Shown here piece after piece: positions 10,610 through 19,114 of a stretch of DNA of 19,167 nt (position 1 is its first letter; each line of letters begins with the position of its first letter). Origin of the DNA: Xanthoparmelia taractica (lineage: Eukaryota; Ascomycota; Lecanoromycetes; Lecanorales; Parmeliaceae); NCBI GenBank assembly GCA_033085395.1, contig JANQBS010000482.1, forward strand, positions 1 through 19,167, read 5' to 3'. The notes beneath the pieces were generated by a model. That model searched no databases, had not been told where the DNA came from, and saw nothing but the letters and a program-made list of their open reading frames with translations. Made by a program: the position numbers and the translations under genes.

Positions 10610-11330
10610 TAAAAATAAATATATTAACGCAGATAGCTAGTTAATCTTAAGTAGTATTCGAATTCTTCTAAGATATTAGAAGACTATAAATTCGAAATAG
10701 CTTTAAGCTTATCTTCTAAAGAAATTAAGTCGAAAGAATTAACTTTTTTATTTAATAAATTAACGTTCGAATATCTTAAAAAGACTTTTATAGAAGAAAT
10801 AGTAATATTAAATCTAACGAAAAGCTTAAATAATTAACGAAGATCTTATAATATTATTAAAATATCGTAATACTAGTTATTATATTATTAACGTAAATCT
10901 TTACGTTGAGAATATATTATAAGATCTTATTAATTTGGCGTTAAATATAGATAATCGAATTTATATAATTTATTATTAAAACATTAAAGGTTTTCTAATC
11001 TCTATGTCTTATAATCGTCTATATATAGCGATAATTTGAATATACTCGCTATTAATAGAAAAACGAAATAGCATTAATTATTAAAATGAAATTACAATTA
11101 GTTAATATTTTAATTATATTCTATTAAAGAGGCACTAAATATATATCTCGATGTAATAAATTATTTAAATCTCGAATATTAATTATCGGCCTTTTCTTAA
11201 TAGTGCTATTAAGTAGCGTTTTTTATATAATGAATATTAAATAGAAGAAGAGTATAGAATCTTTAATTTATTTAAGTCTTCTCTGTTCGTATAGCTTATT
11301 AAAGACTTTATTAATTATCTCTCGATCTCG
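10610..11330 (-). pseudogene. Element B: reverse transcriptase (relic)
   Basis: The polymerase box on the - strand reads IYVNNI at 10881-10898; YVDD has become YVNN, as in A. Downstream the thumb segment reads FRYSNVNLLNKKVNSFDLI, EDKLKAISNL, EEFEYYLRLTSYLR (about 10790-10640). Upstream, 11330-10900, it aligns with A but is broken by stops. Both polymerase aspartates are lost, so it is inactive even apart from the stops. Confidence 0.84.
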
Positions 11331-11768
11331 TGCGCCTAAGAGATAGATTTTAACTTTTTTATTAATTTTAATTTATTAGTTATCTCTTAATAAGAGCTTT
11401 ATTTATTTCTCTTCTAATACTTTAATAAAGTCGATATCTTATTAAATCTATAAAAATTCATTAACTAGGTCGACTAATGCGATTCTAGCCTATATATCTT
11501 CGAAAATCATAACTTTATTTAATAGCTTAGTTTCTTTAGCTAGCAACAAAGTTAATTAATTTAAGCTTAAGTTTATTAAATTTATAACTATTTTCGTTAA
11601 GGCGAATTTAGATTCGATATTAATTTGAAAATAATTTTCGTAATTTATTTCGAGAATATTTTTAAGCCTTAATTTCTTTGAAATTTAAATAAATATATTA
11701 AATTTATTTCGAATTAGAATCTTAGTTATTATATAATTAATTAAATAAGCGAATATTATTAAATTCAT

Positions 11769-12260
11769 CTATATTACTAACTCAAATAAGAAATTACGAT
11801 CGTTAGATAAATTAATTTCCTTAATTAATAGAATTATTTCGCTATGTAAGAACACAAAAATAGATAATTTGATATAGATCTTTCTTCGAATAAACTCGCT
11901 TCGAGGTCGAGCAATAATATTAATCGTAATATTATAACTATTAATCCTTACTTTCTTATTAACTACATTAATAATAATCTCTTCAAATTTAAAAATATTA
12001 TTCTTAATAAGTATTTTAACACGTAAGTTATCGATAATATATAATTTTCTACGTAGACACGTAAGCACTCTTCGCCCTTAATTATTAATTTTAAAAAGAT
12101 AGATATTCTACGTAATATACTCCGAAGCCTTATGCTTAGAAGCATTAACCTCACGCACTCGCAAAGATATTGCTATCTTAAAGATAACTCTATTTAGACA
12201 CTACTAAAAATATTATAATCTATCTATTAAACTTATATTATATTCGATATTAGTATAAAA
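11769..12260 (-). pseudogene. Element B: retropepsin-like protease with a surviving 99-codon open frame
   Basis: The active-site stretch reads YTNIEYNISLIDR (about 12260-12215): catalytic Asp to Asn (codon at 12249-12251) and Gly to Glu, both single G-to-A changes. From 12068 to 11769 the frame is open for 99 codons and holds LRRKLYIIDNLRVKILIKNN, IARPRSEFIRRKIYIK and DRNFLFELVI, the flap and C-terminal half of fungal Gypsy proteases. The open frame's first Met is not a real start; it is an internal piece of the polyprotein that happened to escape stops. Confidence 0.8.
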
Positions 12261-12329
12261 TTTATTCTCTTAATTAATAGAATCGAGTTTAATCTTAATT
12301 ATAACATAAGTTTAACTTCGAAAAGTAAA

Positions 12330-13247
12330 ATTATTTCTTAAATCTTAATTAAAAGCAGTGAATTTAATAATCTTTAATTACTTATTAACGAAAGACTTTA
12401 TAAGTTGCTTATTAGAGTTAAAAGACTTTGTAAGCGCTGCTTCGTTGATATAAACGTGCTTCTCAGAACTGATACGTAAATGCTTATACAATTTGATCTT
12501 AAATAAGAAGGATTCCTGATAGTTTCGATAGTAAATTTCGATTCTTATAAAGTTAGCAAACTAATTATTATTTGATTATATAGAAAGCTTATTAGATTTA
12601 ATATAATATATCTTATTCTTATACTAATCAACGCCTATAAAGTAAGAGTATTTAATATTAATATTTTCTTTCTGATAATCCGAACTTTGAGCTTACTTAT
12701 TATGTTTAGTATTTTCGTTAGTAGTAGAGGTCTAATAAGTAGCTACTTTTAAACGATTTATAGCATTAAATTAAGGTCTTTAATTGCTTTAATTTTGCTG
12801 AAAACCTTAAGTTAATATTAATCTTAAAGGAAATTGCGATTGCTAACTATCAAATAAAGATCGATTCGAGATCGAATTTAATTCGTTTAAAGCGACGATT
12901 TACAGAGACTAACGAGGCACTTGCTGAGGGTTTTGCTAATAAGCTTTTTGCTATAAATTTGAATAAGCATTTTACTTATTAAATTAACGAGAAAATAACT
13001 AAGTTAATTATCTATATTTCATTGTCAATTTAACGAAAAGACTACTATAAATAAGGCCGCTAATATTCATTATTAGAACCTACACTTTAAGGCCGAAATT
13101 GCTAAGGGAATTGCTATTATACACGAGATTAATACTAATTAGAAATATCTTTATTATTATCACTCCGATTTTAAGAAGAACGATTCTAAGAAGAAAAGAC
13201 ATTCCCCGAGAAAGAAGTAGAAGAAACCCTATATATTCTCGAATCAT
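12330..13247 (-). pseudogene. Element B: gag tail and C2H2-like finger (relic)
   Basis: On the - strand, 13247-13050 reads RYDSRIYRVSSTSFSGNVF then SSQNRSS, NRSDNNKD and Gln-rich pieces with TAA/TAG at likely Gln positions: a low-complexity, basic/polar gag end. Near 12545-12466 the frame reads YRNYQESFLFKIKLYKHLR then ISSEKH. With the two Tyr read as altered Cys it fits C-x2-C-x4-F-x5-L-x2-H-x7-H. The protease frame follows within about 200 bases. No capsid domain precedes it, because the element is cut at about 13247. Confidence 0.58.
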
Positions 13248-13273
13248 ATCTACGGGTCGGAAAGGTGTGGTAT
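13248..13273. repeat. 26-bp unmutated island at the 5' break of B
   Basis: A 26-base stretch, containing CTACGGGTCGGAAAGG and then TGTGGTAT, is identical to 19089-19114. It keeps TpG sites that RIP would normally alter. B's gag similarity to A ends just before it and an LTR in the opposite orientation begins 3 bases after it. It is therefore a filler between two broken ends rather than part of gag. Confidence 0.75.
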
Positions 13274-13276
13274 CTT

Positions 13277-13660
13277 TATAACATAAAGAATTAATTATAT
13301 TATAGTTATAATATTAATTTATTACTCGATATTTATATACTAATTAATATTTTAACTATATAATTTAGCCGTCGAAAAGATCTTACTATTATTAACTTCT
13401 CGTTAATTTTAGTATATTACTATTAACGAATTTACTTAATTAATAAGATTTTTTTATATACTTTAATATATATATAATTGTAAGCGAGATCGCTCGCTTT
13501 TTCTTCTATTTCGGTGAATACTATCACGAAGACGCACTTGCCAAGCCAATTAAGAAATCGACTAAGGCAAGTGCTTGGCTGGCTAACTTAGATAGATTTT
13601 TCCAACTTAGAATAAAAGAGACTCGAACACCCAACTAACTATACACCCTTTGCTATTATA
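13277..13660 (+). repeat. A-family LTR in + orientation, slightly 5'-truncated; probably A's 3' LTR
   Basis: Matches the reverse complement of B's LTR (7617-8031) from TATAACATAAAG (TGTGGCATAAAG in B) to TTGCTATTATA at the CA tip, read as TA. Differences are nearly all G-to-A and C-to-T, so this copy is much more mutated than B's LTR. The first about 22 bases of the LTR are missing. It faces the opposite way from B, so it is not B's own 5' LTR. Orientation and mutation load both match element A. No primer-binding site is evident after 13660. Confidence 0.78.
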
Positions 13661-14754
13661 ATAATTAAGCGTCTTTATTATTAAAGCGAGATTAAAAGAA
13701 TTTTACTCTATTATTAATAACGAATTAATATTATATATACTATAAATATATATAGAGCTTATTTCTAATATTTTTCTTATCTTTTTAAACTAAAAATAAA
13801 ATAATATTTTTTAATTAGTAACTTATTTTTAATTTATTCGAGTCGAGTCTCTTATTAATATAAAAGCAAGTTTTTATATTTTTTTAAATTCTATATATAA
13901 GATAGAAAGAGCTTAAGCTAAGAGTAAAGAAGAATCTATTATATAAATTATAACTCGACTTTTAAATAGCTAGTATATTAATATTTTATACTATTTAATC
14001 TCCTAATAGAATCATTATTATTTTTATCTCGTATCTTATATTATACTATAAAATCTAGAATATCGTTATATCTATTATAACTTATTTTCTATCTTAATAT
14101 TTGCTAATTATAATTAAATTTAGGAAATCTAAATAGAATTTAAGATTATCTCTATAATTTCTTTGAAATTCTCGCTAATATTTATTATTCTAGATAAAAG
14201 ACTAAGAGTCTATTAATTCGATTCTTATCTTATTAATCTAATAGCGTTAATAGATTATCTTATTATCTTTTATAGACTTACGTTTTAATTCGATTTAACA
14301 CTGAGATATTAATTTAAGATCGCGTTTAAGTCTAAGTTAAACTTCTTTTCTTCATTATTTAAAATATTAATAATATTAATTAATATATTTCTTTTCTTTT
14401 TAAACGTAATTAAGATAGATCTCGCTTCGTCTATAATAATAAGCGAACGCGTATTTCTAGCGACTCTATAAAGTGAAGTCTTATTAGCGATTCTTAATTT
14501 CGCTCGTTAGATCTTCTTAGTCTTTATTAAGTATATTCTCTTATATAGTATATATTCGACTCTCTTATAAATTATATATATTTTCGACGCCTTTAGAACT
14601 ATCTTCTTATAATTTTAAGTATTATATATCTATCTATACTTCGCGTAGCTAACTCTATTTCTATATTTTCTATATATATATCTTTATTTTTAATAATAAA
14701 AATATTATATAAATAAGACTATCTAATTAAATTTCTTAATTCTCTTTAATGCAG
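13661..14754. other. Unassigned RIP-degraded stretch between the + LTR and element C
   Basis: About 1.1 kb, very AT-rich and without any long open frame. On the - strand, near 14510-14320, a stop-free run reads KTSLYRVARNTRSLIIIDEA and continues for about 40 more residues. On the + strand an equally readable stop-suppressed frame exists. I recognise neither. It is probably older repeat DNA that was the landing site of A and C. Confidence 0.5.
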
Positions 14755-15074
14755 TGACGGAGATCTGCTGGGAAACTAATATATATTTAGCCTAGCCTTC
14801 CCGATCCTTCCTCGATCTTCCCGAAATACCTTCAGCATATAGAAAAACCCTAATAATATTTCACAATAACAAGAAAAATAAGCGACCTCGCTTGCTTAGC
14901 TATATATTCAAAATTAACTTTTAATAACTTATAATCTTAATTAAATTCTTAATTTATTAATACTAATATTAGCGATAAATTACTAGAAAACTAATAATAA
15001 TAAGATTATATTAACGACTAAAAGTATATAGTGTAGAAGTAATTAGAATATTATATTATAATTATTGATTAATA
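14755..15074 (-). repeat. Element C: 3' LTR
   Basis: On the - strand it ends CAGCAGATCTCCGTCA at 14755 and starts just after AAAGAGAGA, giving about 320 bp. The 14755-14880 end is far less AT-rich than the rest. It carries AAGCGAGGTCGCTT (14880-14893), close to a TATATA stretch, like the A/B LTRs, but otherwise shows no clear similarity to them. The start reads TA, taken as an altered TG. No second LTR of this type is in the window. Confidence 0.68.
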
Positions 15075-15083
15075 TCTCTCTTT
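15075..15083 (-). other. Polypurine tract of element C
   Basis: AAAGAGAGA on the - strand immediately before the inferred LTR, at the position equivalent to GAAGAGAGA in B. The sequence around it (TTATGTGATT upstream) is also shared with B. Confidence 0.55.
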
Positions 15084-15344
15084 AATAATCACATAAACGC
15101 TATCGAGTAAAGAGAAATAATTCTCGATTAATAATACTCGTTAAGTTGTTTAAATATAGCGATAAGATAATAAATATAATATAAGTATTATAATAATATA
15201 ATATTTACTATAATATTAAATATAGTTTTTAAATACTATTAATATTAATGCTAAGATATTCGACTTCTTAATTTCTTTATTAAGTTAAGTAATTATATTT
15301 TTTAGACTTATAAAATATCGTAATTTCAACGATATTACCGATAG

Positions 15345-15508
15345 CGATTATATTTTTATATTATTATACTAAGTTATTAAAGTTAATAAGATCTTTAACG
15401 TTATATTATTAATTATATTTAGGCCCGTATCTTAATTATCTAATAAGATACTAGATGACAAGATCTCTATCTTTTTAAATAACTCGCTTATTAAGAATTC
15501 GCTCTACT
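15345..15508 (-). pseudogene. Element C: chromodomain (relic)
   Basis: The - strand frame reads EVERILNKRVI, stop, KDRDLVI, stop, YLIR, stop, LRYGPKYN, two stops, YNVKDLINFNNLV. This fits the chromodomain pattern EVERIL..R...G...YLV.W.GY.P..D.W.....L.N...L, with stops at the Trp positions. It lies just before the polypurine tract and LTR, as in B, which confirms that both subfamilies are chromoviruses. Confidence 0.83.
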
Positions 15509-15509
15509 T

Positions 15510-16850
15510 CTCAAAACTTATACTTATTAATATCTTCTTTTATATATATACTATTTAATTAATTAAAGATAGAACGACTATATAAATTAAAGTTAGAAAT
15601 AGAAATAGACTCTAATTAAATAATGCTAAAGATTAAATATATATTTTAATGCCCTAAGATAGCTAATTTATAGATCTATTTACTAATTTTCTATAGTATT
15701 TCGAATAGATTAATATACTACTAAGATAGTTTAATAATAGTAGTAATAGAAATAAAATAGTCTTTATGTAGTCGTAAATAAGCTTAATCGCTCTACTTAA
15801 GGAATATTAATGAATATTTTCTATTATAATAATATTTTTAATTTATCTAGGTAAATAAAATAATATTAATTACTTAAATATAAGTAATAATAGATTATAA
15901 TAGAAATATAGTAACTTCTCTAAGTAGATTAAGTAATGTATTAAGTTAAAATTCGTAAGTTAATTCGTTAAAAGTTTTAGTATTAATCGTAATTAAGATC
16001 GAGTTATTAAATAGAGCTTATATTCGCGAAAGAATTAATAATTAAAGAGCGAGATTATATATAATATATATATAGAATCGTAATACTATCTCCGCTAGTT
16101 AATTAGTTCTCTCGCTACTTTTATTTATTTTAGAATAATAAATAATTAAATAAAGTAAGTTTACTTCGAGCTTCTTAAAGAGCTTCGATTAAAGCTTAAA
16201 AATAAACTTTCTATTACGATTTGTAAGTAAAACCCTTAAAATTCCTTAATTTATAATATTAAGTCTATTAAGTAATAGAGTAATTCTTTTTATTAGATAC
16301 GAAAGTTATCTGTTTTATAAACTTATCTATTATAGAAAGAATAATATCGAATTTTTTATTTATTAATTTTAGAAATATTAAAATAAACTTTAAAATAAAC
16401 TTTAAAATAAGTATATAAAATAATATTAGCGAAGACTCGATTAGCTATAGAGAGTTATAAGAATAATATCGATATATTTAAACAATAAGATATTAAGAGT
16501 AAAATCTAATATATTATCGAAGATATTTAATTAATTTATATATATATTAAATATTTAATATCTTTTTATAAGACTTCTTAAATCTTATATAATTATTTTT
16601 ATAAGTTATTTTAAAAATGATTTTAATTATAATTTAAGATATATAAAAACGCTATACGTTAATAAGCTTATTAATATAAAAAAATATTTTAATATTTCTA
16701 TATAATATCTTTTATATATTTATCACAATCAAAAGAAAGGTTAATAACGTTCTCGTTAATATTCTTATTCTTAATTATTAAAGTAGAGATTCTAATATAA
16801 AATAAGTCTATCTTATAATTATCTTCGAGGCCTTTAAGAAACGTAGAACT
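15510..16850 (-). pseudogene. Element C: integrase (relic)
   Basis: This region aligns with B's integrase: the 15740-15830 part matches about 8735-8800, and 16160-16265 matches about 9125-9225. A readable zinc-binding-domain piece is RIAFLYILNYN near 16670. Catalytic residues cannot be assigned with confidence because of stops and probable indels. The call rests mainly on position between RNase H and chromodomain and on colinearity with B. Confidence 0.65.
16381..16410. repeat. Short tandem repeat, 12-bp unit
   Basis: Two and a half copies of AAATAAACTTTA lie inside C's integrase relic. It is probably a slippage product in AT-rich DNA. Confidence 0.7.
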
Positions 16851-17220
16851 TATTTTTATAAATATAGTAGTAAAGAGAATATTTAATTTATTATACTTAT
16901 TAAAAAGAGATATATTATTAATACTTATAAGTCTTAAAATTGCATCGAGAACGATATACTCTTTCCCGAGCTTATATCGAAAATTAAGACGAAATTATCT
17001 AAGTAATTAAAAAGTTTTAATAAGACGAACTTTTATTCTTATAATAGAATTCGTTAAAGTAATAAATAATTATTTCATAATATTCAAAATAATAGAATAA
17101 TTTATTTAAATAATAGTAATATACTACGAAGAGTCTATTAGATACCTTATTTTCTTAAGCACTTAGACGAAGTCTATTATTTCTAACTCTATCGATTAAT
17201 AATTCTTCTTAGTCTAAGTT
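16820..17220 (-). pseudogene. Element C: RNase H (relic)
   Basis: The - strand frame reads KKNY, stop, SIELEIIDFV, LKKIRYLIDSS, IIRIKVRLIKTF, FRLNFRYKLGKEYIVLDAI then LRLISINN, standard Gypsy RNase H and tether segments (family form: H.PGKEHIVPDALSRL). It is readable despite heavy RIP. Confidence 0.8.
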
Positions 17221-17499
17221 AGATCTTAAAAAAAAAGTATAATTATTTAAATTATAATATGTAAAGATTATTTTAAACTTAAGTTAGAATTAAATTCTTC
17301 GATCTTAATATAAAAAACTTATACTTTAAAATCGAATTCTTTTAAGATATTTAAATTAATTTATTAAGATCGTGATATTTAAGTATAGAAAATTAAGATA
17401 ATATTACTTATAAATTATTAAAATTAGTTTTCTTTATCTTAGTCGATAAGAGTCATTTAAAGCGAGAAGAATAAGTATAACGAGAATTATCTTTTAACG

Positions 17500-18240
17500 A
17501 AGCTTCTTTTAAAAGTCTTATCTTAAGATTCTATAAAGATATTATAAACTATATATAATAATAAATTAAGCTACGAAGATAATCAATAGATTAAGATAAT
17601 ACTTTAAATCTTTAAGAGTTACGAAGTAATTTAACTTAATAATCGCTATAAGTTTATTATCTATAATAGTTATTCTTAAAGAATTAATATATCGATTAAA
17701 TAAATTAATATTTAAATATCTTAGAAAGATCTTTTTAGAGACGATTAAAATATTATATTTAGTTAGAAGTTAAAAAAGTCTTCTTAAGTGATAGAGATAC
17801 TTAGAGAAGCTATTAAATTCAATAATAATAATATTATAATATAGATCTATATAAAGTCTTTAAGAGCTTTTAAAATATAATTAATTCTTCGCTATACGTA
17901 GACAATTAAAATTATATATTTCATAATTAAAACATTAAATATTTTCTATTCTCGGTGCGTGATTACTATAAATACATATTAAAAGTTAAGATATATAAGT
18001 TATTAATAGAAGAATAATATCGTATTTAGCACTATTAAATACGTATAATTAAGTAATTTTAAGATAATATTTAATTAAAGAGATACGAGATAAACGTTTA
18101 ATATAATAAGATTATTTAGATCTCGAATATTAATTATAATTCTATCTTTTTTTTTATTATTAGATAGAGTTTTTAAATAACGAAGATAAAATAACTAAAT
18201 GAAGTTAATTACTTTATATACTTTAAACGATCTTGCTATT
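17500..18240 (-). pseudogene. Element C: reverse transcriptase (relic)
   Basis: By alignment with B and by readable parts: FNSFSKYLYHLRRLF, LTKYNILIVSKKIFLRYLNI, NLFNRYINSLRI, DNKLIAIIKLNYFVTLKDL then KYYLNLLIIF, the fingers-palm-to-thumb order of Gypsy RT. The YVDD box should lie near 17840; a stretch reading LYYNII may be its remnant, but an indel is likely and I do not insist on it. Confidence 0.75.
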
Positions 18241-18659
18241 AAAGAGTATTAAACGTTTTATTAATTACTATCTTATCTATTAAATTAAAAAAATAGATTT
18301 TCGCTCTTTTATTAGATAGTCTTAACTATTAATTATCTCGAAGAGAAAGCTTTATTTATTTATTTTATAATATTTTAATAAAATCTTTATTTTTTTATAG
18401 AGACAAAAACTTATTAACTAAGTTAATTAATTACTACTTTCCAAGCTTATTCTTATAAATAATTATATCGTTAAAAAACTTTAACTCTATGCTCTTAGAG
18501 TTAACAAAATCGCTTAAGATTTTGTTAAGAATTTTACTTCTAATATAATTAACTGGAGAAGCAAAATTATTAGCTAGATTTATTAACGTAATAGTCGTAA
18601 AAGTAACTACTTTTTTGACTCAATTCGTCGAGTGCTTCTCGAGCTCAGCTAAAGGTATC

Positions 18660-19088
18660 TCTATATTAATAAAAAAGACGTTTTCGTAATCGACTTTTTC
18701 TAATTTTTTTAAGTGCAATTTCTTAGAAATTTACATAGTATAATTAATCTTATTTTTAACTATTACATTGATAATATTAATATTAATTATATAAATATAT
18801 ATAATTAAATTATACTACTTTATAGATTCGAAAATAAAGTCTCTATTAGATAGATTCTTAGGCGTAATAATAGATAGAATTTATTAAGCTCTTAATGCAA
18901 TAGTAAGTGTCTTTTATACTCGAATTAATCGTTTTATATATTAATCGACGTTATAAATTATAATTTTAATAATAATATTATAACTATTAATACGAGTCTC
19001 GTTTTCACTTATATTAAGTATAATTTTCTTTAATCTTATAATATTATTTTTTATTTATAGATTTACCTTTAAATTATTAATTAAATAA
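18660..19088 (-). pseudogene. Element C: C-terminal part of protease (relic, 5'-truncated)
   Basis: From 19088 the - strand reads YLINNLKVNL, stop, IKNNIIRLKKI, LNISENETRINSYN, then RVQKTLTIALRAQQILSII, PKNLSNRDFIFESIKQYNLII. It is colinear with B's RRKLYIIDNLRVKIL...RDFLFE segment. The catalytic half is missing: the frame begins straight after the 26-bp island, showing truncation at this point. Confidence 0.75.
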
Positions 19089-19114
19089 ATCTACGGGTCG
19101 GAAAGGTGTGGTAT
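19089..19114. repeat. 26-bp unmutated island at the 5' break of C
   Basis: Identical over 26 bases to 13248-13273. Here it separates C's protease relic from GC-balanced DNA that shows no RIP. RIP-type mutation stops abruptly at its left edge. Confidence 0.75.

Larger units (their letters stand above)
7617..13247 (-). mobile_element. Element B: Gypsy chromovirus, - strand, 5'-truncated in gag
   Basis: Read on the - strand from 13247 down: gag tail, C2H2-like finger, protease, RT, RNase H, integrase, chromodomain, polypurine tract, 3' LTR. It is the least mutated copy in the window and the best guide to the family. Its 5' LTR, leader and capsid are missing: the coding match with A ends near 13247, where a 26-bp foreign island and then an LTR in the opposite orientation follow. 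Its LTR tip sits exactly at the break in D, so B most likely inserted into D. Chromoviruses of this kind use the chromodomain to steer integration to heterochromatin. Confidence 0.88.
9060..13247 (-). repeat. Right arm of the large inverted repeat (B against A)
   Basis: Partner of the A arm. Differences between the arms are dominated by C/T and G/A, with A the more altered. Such a pair is itself a substrate for RIP. Confidence 0.9.
14755..19088 (-). mobile_element. Element C: diverged Gypsy chromovirus, - strand, truncated in protease
   Basis: Read on the - strand from 19088: protease (missing its active-site half), RT, RNase H, integrase, chromodomain, purine tract, LTR. It aligns with B throughout in the same orientation, but the readings differ, the LTR is different and RIP is heavy, so it is a separate subfamily. 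Its 5' end breaks inside the protease exactly at the 26-bp island shared with B, even though B breaks in gag. Confidence 0.85.

Noticed and set aside
11963..12154. 63-codon open frame on the - strand
   Set aside because: It is a shifted frame over the protease relic; the meaningful frame there is the 99-codon one at 11769-12068.
13099..13281. 60-codon open frame on the + strand
   Set aside because: Antisense to B's low-complexity gag tail and running into the + LTR. Its Arg/Ile richness is a by-product of the opposite frame.
7617..13660. A 6-kb DNA transposon with about 0.4-kb terminal inverted repeats
   Set aside because: The inside is a Gypsy pol with chromodomain, and the 'inverted repeats' are LTRs with a TG...CA layout, one truncated and more mutated. 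A nest with deletion explains it better.
13661..14754. Pogo/Tigger-like transposase (run reading KTSLYRVARN)
   Set aside because: Only a loose resemblance to the helix-turn-helix start of such proteins, with no DDE segment following; too weak to call.
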